Shown here in pieces: positions 1 to 9,103 of a stretch of 64,000 nt of DNA. This stretch comes from Dickeya aquatica. Lineage in GTDB: Bacteria > Pseudomonadota > Gammaproteobacteria > Enterobacterales > Enterobacteriaceae. The stretch covers positions 2,604,001 through 2,668,000 of the forward strand of contig NZ_LT615367.1 of assembly GCF_900095885.1 (NCBI RefSeq). The letters are read 5' to 3'. The notes under the pieces were generated by a model. That model was given only the letters and a program-made list of their open reading frames with translations. It did no database searches and was not told the DNA's origin. Every line of letters begins with the position of its first letter. Position 1 is the first letter of the stretch. Position numbers and translations under genes: made by a program.

Positions 1-1
1 C

Positions 2-1033
2 AGCGACTTGTGGGCTCTGGTTTCCATATCTGTCCTGTTTCAGCCGGACGGCAGTAAATTCGGCCTGTTGCTGGCGCTCACTGACCTCAGCCAGCAAAAA
101 GCCACCGAACAAACCCTGCTTGACCTCAGCCAGGAACTGGAGAAGCGGGTGGATCAGCGTACCGCTGAACTGCGCCAGCGTAATCGGTTCATTCAGGATC
201 TTACTGACAATATCCCGGCGATGATTTCCTGCATCACACCGGATAACCGGTTGTCGTTTGCTAACCGTCACCTGCGCAAGCTGCTGGAAAAGCTGACTGG
301 CCATAATCCCCCTTTTGAGCGCGATATTCATGAGCTGTTTCGCCCCCAGGAACTTGGCTTGTTTATGCCCAAACTGGAAGAGTCACGGCAAAAACAGCAG
401 GCCTTATCATTCGAACATGTCCTTGATATGCCGGACGGTAACCCGATTACCTTTCACACCGAGCTGGTGCCAGCTACCTCTTTAGAATTAGGTACTTATA
501 TTCTTTCTACCGACATCACGCACCTGACAGTATTGCGCGATCAACTGGCTTTCGAGGCCAACCACGACCACCTGACCGGTTTGCCCAACCGGCGCGCAGT
601 AATCAGTTATCTTAATCGTCAGGCCAGTAAGAAACGGCGCGGCGCACTGGCATTATTATTTTTTGATATCAATAACTTCAAAAGTTATAACGACCGGTTT
701 GGTCACGACTTTGGCGACCGGGTTATTAAAACCTTTGCCCGACTGTTGCGCAAACATACCCGCTCGTATGATTTTATCGGCCGTTTATCCGGCGACGAAT
801 TCTTGATGATCATCCACGAACAGCGCAACCTGCTGAGTGAGATCCGCATCATTACGCAAAAACTCAAAGAGCGGATAGAGAAACCCGTTACCATTCGTAA
901 TCAGCTCATCACCTTATCAGCAAGCATCGGTCATGCCATTTTGCCTAAAGGGGTGCCACTGGATGCCAATGCGCTCATTCGCCAGGCCGACACCGCCATG
1001 TACCGTGCCAAACGCCGCCACATGCTGGGTTAA
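2..1033 (+). CDS. PAS-GGDEF diguanylate cyclase-like protein, 5' end cut by window
   Basis: The frame is open to the left edge, so the true start lies outside the window. The first residues resemble the end of a PAS domain (a beta strand followed by an LTDLSQQK-type linker). A coiled linker and a second PAS-like segment follow (about residues 60-170, counted from position 8). The C-terminal GGDEF domain has the motif SGDEF at about residues 261-265, preceded by the usual LTGLPNRR segment. GGDEF enzymes make cyclic di-GMP from two GTP. The first Gly is replaced by Ser, a variant that active cyclases can tolerate. No RxxD inhibitory-site motif is obvious. The sensory input is unknown because the N-terminus is missing. 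Confidence 0.85.
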   Translation, partial: SDLWALVSISVLFQPDGSKFGLLLALTDLSQQKATEQTLLDLSQELEKRVDQRTAELRQRNRFIQDLTDNIPAMISCITPDNRLSFANRHLRKLLEKLTGHNPPFERDIHELFRPQELGLFMPKLEESRQKQQALSFEHVLDMPDGNPITFHTELVPATSLELGTYILSTDITHLTVLRDQLAFEANHDHLTGLPNRRAVISYLNRQASKKRRGALALLFFDINNFKSYNDRFGHDFGDRVIKTFARLLRKHTRSYDFIGRLSGDEFLMIIHEQRNLLSEIRIITQKLKERIEKPVTIRNQLITLSASIGHAILPKGVPLDANALIRQADTAMYRAKRRHMLG

Positions 1034-1059
1034 TGCCCGAGACTCTTGCACGAATACCT

Positions 1060-1087
1060 CTGCCTGCATGAATTAAGGTGCAGGCAG
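1060..1087 (+). terminator. Possible terminator after the GGDEF gene
   Basis: A perfect 9-bp inverted repeat (CTGCCTGCA / TGCAGGCAG) with a 10-nt loop lies 26 nt after the stop codon. It is followed only by a weak T-rich stretch (ttgcttt). Confidence 0.5.
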
Positions 1088-1779
1088 TTGCTTTAGCCAC
1101 ATCGGCGGTTGAGATGATTGTGCATCGCCAGAGAGCACGCGATAAGAACTATTTATACTAATATGTTTCATTGATTATTCTTTATTCGTTGCATTATTCG
1201 AAAATAATAAAATACCGGCCAGAGATTAACGTAAAGAGATACGCGCCCTTTAGTCACACGGTTTTCACTATTTAGCTATTCACAACATTATTTCGCTATA
1301 TATGTTTTTCTCGTGATGAGAGTCACATTTTAAAGAGTATCTCTTTTTGATTGCCGATGGGTTTTAGCGGCATCCCTGACAGCACATACCCTCATGCCGT
1401 GCGGGTGACGCCCGGCCGTGTTTATTAAATGTTATTTTTTAATTATAAGATTGTGATGGCGAATAGTTATTTTGATTTGAAAATGAAATTCCCCATACAA
1501 GTGCTAGATTTAAAATAACCACAATAAAAAAGGCCTCATCACTACTGGTGCTGCAAATGATTCGCACGAATGATGGCGGATGTTTCACCATAGCGTACAC
1601 ACAGCAATGATTTCGCTCGCCGGTTGATGCCTGTCAATAAAGAGGTGGTTGCATTAAGCACAGGTTATGTTGCTGTATTCGCCCCTTTCGATAATCGATG
1701 ACGAATAACGACTGTGCTGTCTGTTTTCAAATCGCAATACCTGATGTCCAGACTAAAATAATCTTTAAGAGGACTTGAA
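1088..1779. other. Long AT-rich intergenic region upstream of aer-like gene
   Basis: About 690 bases without a supportable gene. The middle part (about 1130-1520) is AT-rich. The last bases carry a good ribosome binding site (AAGAGGA) just before the receptor start at 1780. I looked for a sigma-28 flagellar promoter and found only a GATAA-like -10 fragment near 1690 without a matching -35, so I do not call one. Confidence 0.5.
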
Positions 1780-3327
1780 ATGCGTAATAATCAGCCAGTC
1801 ACACAGCGGGAATACATTTTTGACAAGGATGCGACACTCATGTCAGTTACTGACGTGAACAGCCATATTGTGTACGCGAACGATGCATTCATTGAAGTCA
1901 GTGGCTTTCACCCTGACGAAATCGAAGGTCAGCCACATAATTTTGTCCGTCACCCGGATATGCCCGTCGAAGCGTTTCGTGATATGTGGGAGACGCTAAA
2001 ACATCAGGAGCCGTGGACGGCACTGGTGAAGAACCGCCGCCAAAATGGCGATCACTATTGGGTGCGGGCAAACGCCGTCCCTATCGTGCGTCAGGGGCGG
2101 ACAACCGGATATATGTCGGTGCGAACCCAGCCTGCTCGTCAAGAGGTTGAGGCGGCGGAAAAGCTGTATCAAACCATGCGTGAGGATACCCGCGGTAAAC
2201 TCAAATTGCATAAAGGCGTGCTGTTTAAACGCGGCCTGACCGGCCTTTTCTCTCGCTTTCGTTTGATCTCCATGCGCTGGCGACTGCGCGGTATTATGGT
2301 GCTGGCGACACTCATCAGTTACTTCACATTCTGGGCTATTCATGGCGATTTCGACTCGGATTTCTACATTTCCAGCGCATTTATGACGGGCATGATGCTG
2401 GTGCTTGATGCACTGCTGGAGTGGCAGTTGATAAGCCCGATTGAACGGGTCAAACAGCAGGCGCTGGATATCGCCACCGGTAACACTAACACCATCCAGT
2501 ATGAAGATAGAGCGGATGAAATTGGCGCGATTCAACGCTCTATCGGCCAGTTAGGGTTAATGTTCCGCTGGCTGGTGGATGATATCAGTATGCAGGTGTT
2601 GAGTATTCGCTCCGCCAGTGATGAGCTGGCTCACGGCAGTGAAGACATGAACAGCCACGCCGAACGCACCGCAGCCAACGTGCAACAGACGGCGGCGGCG
2701 ATGAACGAAATCAACACCACGGTACAGACCAATACCACAACCACCAGTGAAGCCAGCAAGCAGGCCGCCACCGCCAGCAATGCCGCCATCAGCGGCGGTA
2801 AGGTCATCAACGAAATGGAAAAGACCATGGACAGCATCGTCGCCAGTTCGGAGAAAATTGCCGGCATTACCTCCATCATTGATAACATTGCGTTTCAGAC
2901 CAATATTCTGGCCCTGAACGCCGCCGTGGAAGCCGCCCGCGCCGGTGAGCAAGGTAAAGGCTTCGCCGTGGTGGCCGGTGAAGTGCGCAGCCTGGCGCAG
3001 CGCAGCGCCAGTGCCGCAGGTGAAATCAAGCAGTTGATTGAAGCAAGCGTTGCGCAGGTGCGCTACGGCTCCAGCCATGTCCGTGAAGCGGGAGATAGCA
3101 CACAGGATATCGTCTCGCGGGTGAACAGCGTCAGCCAGTTGATAGCCCACATAGCTGACTCGACCAAAGAGCAGACCGTCGGTTTATCTGAAATCGGCCG
3201 GGCCGTCGAGGAACTCGAGCAGATAACCCAACAAAACGCCACGCAGGTCAACACCTGTGCGCTGGCATCAGACCAACTCAAGCAACAGGCCCACCGTCTG
3301 GAACAAGCGTTGCACGTATTTCGATAA
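1780..3327 (+). CDS. aer: Aer-type PAS energy-taxis receptor (methyl-accepting chemotaxis protein family)
   Basis: Predicted 515-aa inner-membrane receptor that senses redox or energy state through FAD bound to an N-terminal PAS domain and signals to CheA/CheW. The PAS region (about residues 15-115) carries the Aer hallmarks PHNFVRHPDMP (52-62) and KNRRQNGDHYWVRANAVP. Two membrane segments lie at about 171-187 and 197-214, with no large periplasmic domain, as in E. coli Aer (506 aa). A HAMP-like region follows, then the cytoplasmic coiled coil with the MCP tip (about 368-410, including ALNAAVEAARAGEQGKGFAV). The start is supported by AAGAGGA upstream. A second paralogue lies at 24970-26523. 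Confidence 0.92.
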   Translation: MRNNQPVTQREYIFDKDATLMSVTDVNSHIVYANDAFIEVSGFHPDEIEGQPHNFVRHPDMPVEAFRDMWETLKHQEPWTALVKNRRQNGDHYWVRANAVPIVRQGRTTGYMSVRTQPARQEVEAAEKLYQTMREDTRGKLKLHKGVLFKRGLTGLFSRFRLISMRWRLRGIMVLATLISYFTFWAIHGDFDSDFYISSAFMTGMMLVLDALLEWQLISPIERVKQQALDIATGNTNTIQYEDRADEIGAIQRSIGQLGLMFRWLVDDISMQVLSIRSASDELAHGSEDMNSHAERTAANVQQTAAAMNEINTTVQTNTTTTSEASKQAATASNAAISGGKVINEMEKTMDSIVASSEKIAGITSIIDNIAFQTNILALNAAVEAARAGEQGKGFAVVAGEVRSLAQRSASAAGEIKQLIEASVAQVRYGSSHVREAGDSTQDIVSRVNSVSQLIAHIADSTKEQTVGLSEIGRAVEELEQITQQNATQVNTCALASDQLKQQAHRLEQALHVFR

Positions 3328-3333
3328 TGCCCC

Positions 3334-3373
3334 GGCCGGGATGCGCCCTGAGAACCACGGGGCGCGCCCGGCC
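3334..3373 (+). terminator. Strong hairpin terminator after aer
   Basis: Two adjacent complementary blocks form one long GC-rich stem: GGCCGGG (3334-3340) pairs with CCCGGCC (3367-3373), and GCGCCC (3343-3348) pairs with GGGCGC (3360-3365). A T-rich stretch follows after a short gap. Confidence 0.7.
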
Positions 3374-3678
3374 TTCATCCACCCTATTTTGTTATCCGGG
3401 GATTTCTGTTATCAGTAAGGCCCCAGCAGCCATTCCCCTATGCCGTTCGCGGCACCGAAACGAAAAAAACCACAGGGTGAGTTCAATACATAATCACGAT
3501 ACCTATTGCTGGTGACAGGGTTTCAGGCTCTGGCGCGGGCATTATTCGGGCAGATGGCGGCTTAGAGACACTTGGTTGAGGTAGCATCCGTAACATGACA
3601 GCCTCGCACCGTTTGCGGTTCTTTAGCGGCAGACCTGAATGCCTGTCTGACCACATTCTTTATTCGAGGCGCATGGTT
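3374..3678. other. Intergenic region before the ClC gene
   Basis: About 305 bases. An in-frame ATG at 3595 could extend the ClC protein by 28 residues, but those residues do not resemble a ClC N-terminus and lack a ribosome binding site. Nothing else is supportable here. Confidence 0.4.
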
Positions 3679-4971
3679 ATGTCTGATGTGATTATCTCCC
3701 CGCGTTTACGCCTCGTGAGCGCGTTACGTATGCTGGCGGCACTGGTTCTCACCGGGCTCCTGTCCGGCCTTGGCGGTATGCTGCTGGCGCTGTTGTTACA
3801 CACCGTACAGCATCTGGCTTACGGCTACAGCCTGACACAGGTCATCAGCGACGAGAGCTTTTTACAGGGCGTGACGCAGGCGCACCCCTTACGCCGTTTT
3901 TTGGCCTTGCTGGGCTGTGGTGCGCTTGCCGGTATCGGCTGGTACGCGCTGTCTCGCTACGGGCGCAAGCGGGTCAGTATTACGGCTGCATTGCAGGCAG
4001 ATAAACCCCGAATGCCGCTGGCAGAAACGGTTATCCACGCGTTGTTGCAAATCATCACGGTGGCGCTGGGGTCGCCTCTGGGCCGAGAAGTCGCGCCACG
4101 GGAGCTCGGCGCACTTGCTGCCTGCCGCCTGAGCCACTGGCTAAAACTCTCGTCAGAGGACACCCGGCTGTTAATTGCCTGTGGGGCCGGCGGCGGGCTG
4201 GCAGCGGTTTATAATGTCCCTCTGGGGGGAGCGCTGTTCGTGCTTGAAGTCATGCTGGCGCGCTTTCATCTCAAAGCCAGCCTGGCGGCGCTGTTTACCT
4301 GCGCACTGGCGGCGTTAGTCGCGCGTTTCGGGTTAGGCAATGAATACCAATATCACCTGACGATGACACTGAATGTCTCGCGTGATTTGCTTGTCTGGGC
4401 GGTGCTGACCAGCCCGATTTTTGGGCTGGCGGCCACCGCATTTGTGCGCATCACGCGGCAGGCGCGTCAGCAGGCTCCCCGGCACGCCCGTCTGATCCTG
4501 ACCAATTTGCTTAATTTTGCCCTGCTCGGCCTGCTGGTGGTTATCCTGCCGCAACTGGCTGGCAACGGTAAGGGGCCTGCCGAGCTGAGTTTTACCAGCC
4601 AGCTTCCGGCCTTTCTGGCGCTGGTGGTGTTGGTCTGCAAAGTGTTTATCCAGTGGAGTAGCCTGCGCGCAGGGGCTCACGGTGGCTTACTCACACCGGG
4701 ACTGGCGAACGGAGCCTTGCTGGCGCTGGTGTTAGGAGCCGCCTGGTCGCTACTCTTCGCGCATAACCCGCCCGGTGCCTACGCAGTGATTGGGGCAGCG
4801 GCGTTTTTGGCCGCCTCAATGAATATGCCGCTGACCAGCCTGGTGCTGATCATGGAGCTTACGCGCCTTCAGGAAGATTTTATTGTGCCGATTGCACTGT
4901 GTATCACCGGTGCCGTAGTCACACGAAAATGGCTTGAGCAACACAGTGCGTTGTTTAGCCACACCCGATAG
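3679..4971 (+). CDS. ClC-family chloride channel/antiporter-like membrane protein
   Basis: About 430 aa with many hydrophobic helices, matching the ClC superfamily fold (E. coli ClcB is 418 aa). The anion-filter region reads GSPLGREVAPRE; it keeps the glutamate corresponding to the gating Glu of ClC exchangers, but with GREVAP instead of the usual GREGP. GAGGGLAAVYNVPLGGALF matches the helix that follows, and AGAHGGLLTPG corresponds to the GxFxP loop, here altered to GGLLTP. I prefer the ATG at 3679 because GAGG at 3666-3669 is well spaced for it and too close for the ATG at 3673. The family likely exchanges chloride or another anion for protons; the altered filter leaves the ion uncertain. 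Confidence 0.8.
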   Translation: MSDVIISPRLRLVSALRMLAALVLTGLLSGLGGMLLALLLHTVQHLAYGYSLTQVISDESFLQGVTQAHPLRRFLALLGCGALAGIGWYALSRYGRKRVSITAALQADKPRMPLAETVIHALLQIITVALGSPLGREVAPRELGALAACRLSHWLKLSSEDTRLLIACGAGGGLAAVYNVPLGGALFVLEVMLARFHLKASLAALFTCALAALVARFGLGNEYQYHLTMTLNVSRDLLVWAVLTSPIFGLAATAFVRITRQARQQAPRHARLILTNLLNFALLGLLVVILPQLAGNGKGPAELSFTSQLPAFLALVVLVCKVFIQWSSLRAGAHGGLLTPGLANGALLALVLGAAWSLLFAHNPPGAYAVIGAAAFLAASMNMPLTSLVLIMELTRLQEDFIVPIALCITGAVVTRKWLEQHSALFSHTR

Positions 4972-5018
4972 CAAACGGCCGCAGCCGCCACTGCGGCTCC
5001 GTGAGAAGACGGGATAAT

Positions 5019-5045
5019 ACCGGTCTGACGGAGCTACCGGTTTTT
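5019..5045 (+). terminator. Terminator between convergent ClC and ABC substrate-binding genes
   Basis: ACCGGT (5019-5024) pairs with ACCGGT (5036-5041) and is followed by TTTT. A second hairpin, GCCGCAG (4978-4984) with CTGCGGC (4991-4997), lies just upstream, so the region may terminate both converging transcripts. Confidence 0.6.
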
Positions 5046-6635
5046 CTATTTGAGAGCCTCTTTCTCTATCTCATCAAAATAGAGCATGGAGTTAGCGATA
5101 CTCTGGCGCACATTCAGCACATGATTACGCACCGCAACCAGCCGCTTTCCCTGCAACATAACAACGAAGGGCGAGTTCTCTCTTATTGCCTGCTGGAGCT
5201 GTAAATACAGTTCCCGGCGCAGCTGCGGGTCACGCTCTGCCGAGGCTTTACGCGTGAGCTGACTCAGCTCCGGCGTGACCCAGCCCAGGCGGGCTGCCAG
5301 TGTGTTCGGGCCCCCAGGCAGATTGTAGGCAAAGGCGCTGGCATTGCTGTTGGGGTCAATATAATCCGGCCCCCAGTAGGTCAGAACGGCCTGAAAACGC
5401 CCACTGCGCATGCGTGTCCACAGTTCGCTTTCCACAACAACCTGTACATCAATACGAATATCGGCCTGAGCAAAACTGTCTTGCAGTGCCTGAGCAACTT
5501 CCACATAAGGCGGTTGATTCGCCACCAGCAGGGTGAAGCGGCTGCCTGCGGCGATCCCGGCTTGTGCCAAAATTCGTTTCGCCTTCTCGACATCAAGATG
5601 AAAGGGTTTGTCTCTGGCTGCCGCCTCGAAACCCCGCGGCAGGAAATTCTGCTGCACCTGATACTGGTGTTTCAATAACCGATGGGCGATGCCGGTGTAA
5701 TCCACCAGCCAGCGTGCCGCCTGCCAGAATGCCGGATGGCCAAGAAAAGCGGCGCTGCTGTCCTGAGTGTTGAACCCCAGATAGTAAATTTTCGCCCCCT
5801 CGGCCACATTGACGTTCACTCCCGGCTGATTTTCGAGCGCACTGAACGGGTCTGCACCCAAATCATAGGCAATATCCACGTCGCCTTGCAGCAACAGCAA
5901 CCGCCGCACACCGGGGTCTGTGACATCTTTCAAAATGACCTGTGCCAGCCGGGGCGGACGGCTGGCATAGGGGTTACTCTCCAGCAACAGCGCCTGCTGC
6001 GGGAGATAGTGCCGAATCTGATAGCTGCCGCTGCCAGCTGAATGCGTTTTCAGCCACGCATTCCCAAAGTCGTCTGCCTGGTTATGCTGTAGCAGCACGT
6101 TGCTGTCCACCACGCGCGCCACCGGGGAGGACAGCAGATACAGCACCCGCTCACTGCCAAGGTTGCCGCTCCAGCGCAATTCCAGTTGGTGCTCGTCAAT
6201 TTTGCGCACCTGCTCATCGATATTCTCAGCCCGCCACCCCAGTTCATTGAGAATAAACACCGGTGTCTTGTTGAGTTTTATCGCCCGACGCAATGAGTAG
6301 ACAACATCATCTGCCAGCACCGGATTACCGGAGGCAAACACGGCGTTCGGGTCAAGGGTAAAAATCAGGCTATGCGGATCGCGCCCTTCATGCCAGGACA
6401 AGGCTAAATCCGCCGCCAGCGCGGTCGGCTGCGTGCGGTCGCTTTTCACCAGCCCCTGATAAAGCGCGTCCAGACAACTGTTGCTGATGGTTTCGAAACT
6501 CTCCGCCGGATCAAAACTGATAATGCCATTAAGCGAAATGGCAATGACCAGCGTATTATCCGGCGTTACCGCCCTGACCGGTGCGACCCCCAGCCATGTT
6601 ATTATCAGCGCTATAGCTGCCCATGCCTTCATCAT
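5046..6635 (-). CDS. Periplasmic substrate-binding protein of a peptide-type ABC importer (family 5)
   Basis: 529 aa with a clear signal peptide (about residues 1-22, ending PVRA). The mature part follows the oligopeptide/dipeptide/nickel-binding family 5 pattern: an early LVIAISLNGIISFDPAE segment, ALYQGLV, a VVYSLRRA segment, SGSYQIRHY and a C-terminal Asn/Gly-rich region. These proteins capture a peptide or similar ligand in the periplasm and deliver it to the membrane permeases. It is the last gene of the minus-strand cluster, 103 bp after the ATPase stop codon. AGGA lies in front of the two adjacent ATG codons (6635 and 6632). The ligand cannot be read from the sequence. Confidence 0.88.
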   Translation of the reverse strand: MMKAWAAIALIITWLGVAPVRAVTPDNTLVIAISLNGIISFDPAESFETISNSCLDALYQGLVKSDRTQPTALAADLALSWHEGRDPHSLIFTLDPNAVFASGNPVLADDVVYSLRRAIKLNKTPVFILNELGWRAENIDEQVRKIDEHQLELRWSGNLGSERVLYLLSSPVARVVDSNVLLQHNQADDFGNAWLKTHSAGSGSYQIRHYLPQQALLLESNPYASRPPRLAQVILKDVTDPGVRRLLLLQGDVDIAYDLGADPFSALENQPGVNVNVAEGAKIYYLGFNTQDSSAAFLGHPAFWQAARWLVDYTGIAHRLLKHQYQVQQNFLPRGFEAAARDKPFHLDVEKAKRILAQAGIAAGSRFTLLVANQPPYVEVAQALQDSFAQADIRIDVQVVVESELWTRMRSGRFQAVLTYWGPDYIDPNSNASAFAYNLPGGPNTLAARLGWVTPELSQLTRKASAERDPQLRRELYLQLQQAIRENSPFVVMLQGKRLVAVRNHVLNVRQSIANSMLYFDEIEKEALK

Positions 6636-6738
6636 GACTTTTTCCTGTCTATCCTGACTGATATCGACGCCTTCGCAGGCACACTCCCTGGTGCTGCCAC
6701 CAATGTTGCCTTAGCCGCTGTGACGGAGTGAAGTTTGC

Positions 6739-8253
6739 TCACAGGCGCTGCACACGCCCGTTTTTCAGCCAAATCAGCTGGTCACACATGTGGTGCACCA
6801 CATGGCAATCATGGCTGACCAGAATAATCGTCAACCCCTCCTGCTCACGCTGCACGTTCAGCAGATTAAGCACCTGCGCCTGCCTCAATGTGTCGAGCGC
6901 AGAGGTCGCTTCATCAAGCAGCAGCAATTTCGGTCGCAGCAATAACGCGCGCAATAGCGCCACTCGCTGACACTGTCCAGCGGATAACTGATGGGGATAA
7001 CGGGTCAGCAGTGACAACGGCAAACCAAGCGGGTCGGCAAGTCGCGCGATTTGCCCGTTAATGCCCTGCTCTCCTAGCCGTCGCAGCGGCTCACACAGCG
7101 TTTTATAAACGCTGTGACGGGGATGCAGTGACGCATAAGGCTCCTGAAAAACCATTTGTACCTGACAACGCAGCGCGCTGCCAAAGGGCTTTCCGGGCAC
7201 AATGCGACACCCGAGCAGCGTCATCACACCTGACCAGTACGCATTTAATCCCGCCAGTGTCCACAGCAGCGACGATTTCCCGCTGCCTGACTCCCCGGCA
7301 ATACCCAGACATGCGCCCTGAGCCAGACTAAAACTGGCATCCTCTATGACCTGATGCCGCCCCCTCTGCTCACCATACGCCACACACAGTTGCTGCACCA
7401 CGACCGCCATTGCGTTACTCATGCCACGCCTCTTGCGGTTGCGGGCCGAGCGGTTGCCCGCGGGTATGCCCCCCGGGCGGGATTGCCACAGTGCCTGAGT
7501 ATAGGGGTGTGTGGCTTGCGGTAACTGCGAGGCAGGGAGTTCATCCACCCACTGCCCTCGCTGCATCACCATGATTCGGGTGCAGTGGTGCATCACCAGT
7601 GGCAGATCGTGGCTTATCAACAGCAACCCCATACGATGCTCATGCAGCAGGTGATCCAGCAGCGACAGCACCTGTACCCGGGTTTCTCTATCGAGCGCGA
7701 AGGTCCGCTCATCAATAATCAATAAATCTGGCCGGGTGATCATCGCCATTGCCAGCATGGCACGCTGCGCCATGCCACCGGATATCTGGTGCGGATAACA
7801 TTGCAGGACGTCACCCGACCCTGTCAGGCCCACGGCATTGAGCCCCTCCAGCACACGCTCGCGCCGCTCGCGCCGGGACAGCGAAGTATGCAACCGCAGT
7901 GGCTCCTCAACCTGCCAGCCTATCGTGCGCATCGGATTCAGCGCCTGTTTCGGGCCTTGCATCACCATGGCAATACGCCGTCCCCGCCACTGCCGCCACT
8001 GCCGGGGGGTGAGCTGCATGACATCCTGCCCGGCAAGCGCCAACCGGTCAGCCTGCATACGGCATGAAACCGGCAACAGCCCCATCAGCGCGCAGGCCAG
8101 CAACGACTTACCGGCACCTGACTCTCCCACCAGCGCAACCCGTTCACGCTGCATCGTAAACGATAAGCCCGACACCAGGGGCGCAGCATCAGGCACATCG
8201 CTGTAAATACACAGGTTTTCGACTTCCAGCAGCAGCGGTTCAGCCTTTGTCAT
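6739..8253 (-). CDS. Fused double-domain ABC transporter ATPase (peptide importer type)
   Basis: About 504 aa with two complete nucleotide-binding domains, as in GsiA-like proteins. Domain 1: Walker A GESGAGKS (43-50), signature ISGGM (157-161), Walker B ending IIDER (179-183). Domain 2: Walker A GESGSGKSS (320-328), signature LSAGQ (423-427), Walker B LLLLDE (443-448). It would energise import through the two permeases encoded upstream. The ATG at 8253 overlaps the permease stop codon (14 nt shared), suggesting translational coupling; a GTG at 8274 is the alternative. Unusual points are DER instead of the common DEP after the first Walker B, and LSAGQ instead of LSGGQ in domain 2. A basic linker (about 265-277) separates the domains. 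Confidence 0.88.
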   Translation of the reverse strand: MTKAEPLLLEVENLCIYSDVPDAAPLVSGLSFTMQRERVALVGESGAGKSLLACALMGLLPVSCRMQADRLALAGQDVMQLTPRQWRQWRGRRIAMVMQGPKQALNPMRTIGWQVEEPLRLHTSLSRRERRERVLEGLNAVGLTGSGDVLQCYPHQISGGMAQRAMLAMAMITRPDLLIIDERTFALDRETRVQVLSLLDHLLHEHRMGLLLISHDLPLVMHHCTRIMVMQRGQWVDELPASQLPQATHPYTQALWQSRPGGIPAGNRSARNRKRRGMSNAMAVVVQQLCVAYGEQRGRHQVIEDASFSLAQGACLGIAGESGSGKSSLLWTLAGLNAYWSGVMTLLGCRIVPGKPFGSALRCQVQMVFQEPYASLHPRHSVYKTLCEPLRRLGEQGINGQIARLADPLGLPLSLLTRYPHQLSAGQCQRVALLRALLLRPKLLLLDEATSALDTLRQAQVLNLLNVQREQEGLTIILVSHDCHVVHHMCDQLIWLKNGRVQRL

Positions 8254-9103
8254 AGCGCGGGTCCAGTCGATCACGTAATGCGTTGCCCAGCAGGTTAAAC
8301 AGTAAACTGGTGAAAAAAATCGCCACGCCGGGTACGGTAGCCACCCACCATTGTTCGAACATCACGCTGCTGCCATCGGCAACCATCGCCCCCCATTCAG
8401 CCATCGGTGGCGGGGCTCCTACACCCAGGAAACCCAGACCCGCGGCAGCCAGAATCATGTTGCCGGGCATCATCGCCGCCCGGGTCAGCGCGCCGGGCAA
8501 ACACAATGGTAATACGTGCCCATACATCAAGCGCCATCCATCAATACCTTGCATACGGGCAGCGGCCAGAAAATCACTGCGCCGCAACGCCATCACCTCG
8601 GCCCGGGCCTGTCGGGCAAATTGCGGCCAGGCCGTTAAGGCCAGGGCCAGCGCACAATGCCATATTCCCGACCCCATCACCGCAACCAGGGCCAGCGCAA
8701 TCACCAGTCCGGGCAGGGCCAGCGCAATATCTGTCAGGCGCATCAAGACCCGGTCTACCCATCCGCCCAGATATCCGGCTCCAATGCCAACCACCAACCC
8801 GACAGGAATGGTTATCACCAAAATCAGTGTGACCATCATTAATGCTGGCCGGGTACCATAAATCACTCTGGAGAGCACATCACGGCCAAAACCATCGGTT
8901 CCCAGCCAGCAGGACGCACCGGGCGGATGCAACCGGTGCATCACGTTTTGTACGTAAGGGTCAGCCGGAGCAAGCCAGGGCGCGAAGAGAGCCACCAACA
9001 CCAACAGCGCCAGCAACATCAGGCAGACGTTCAGGCCGTTCACCACCCGATGCCAGGTTCGGTGTGCAGCGCGGGTGCGATGCAGCGGCGACAAATATCT
9101 CAT
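8240..9103 (-). CDS. ABC transporter permease, DppC/OppC type
   Basis: 287 aa with an N-terminal membrane helix (about 27-47), the family-typical stretch HPPGASCWLGTDGFGRDVLS, and further helices. The cytoplasmic EAA-like loop reads AARMQGIDGWRLMYGHVLP and would contact the ATPase. Its ATG overlaps the stop of the upstream permease as ATGA (9100-9103), and its stop is overlapped by the ATPase start. This tight packing marks one operon. Confidence 0.88.
   Translation of the reverse strand: MRYLSPLHRTRAAHRTWHRVVNGLNVCLMLLALLVLVALFAPWLAPADPYVQNVMHRLHPPGASCWLGTDGFGRDVLSRVIYGTRPALMMVTLILVITIPVGLVVGIGAGYLGGWVDRVLMRLTDIALALPGLVIALALVAVMGSGIWHCALALALTAWPQFARQARAEVMALRRSDFLAAARMQGIDGWRLMYGHVLPLCLPGALTRAAMMPGNMILAAAGLGFLGVGAPPPMAEWGAMVADGSSVMFEQWWVATVPGVAIFFTSLLFNLLGNALRDRLDPRYDKG

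Noticed and set aside
1640..1779. Sigma-28 promoter before the aer-like gene
   Set aside because: A GATAA fragment is present but no TAAA-type -35 at 15-16 nt spacing.
2557..3150. Open minus-strand frames of 85-197 codons across the aer gene
   Set aside because: Shadow frames of a real gene on the other strand; no ribosome binding site and no domain.
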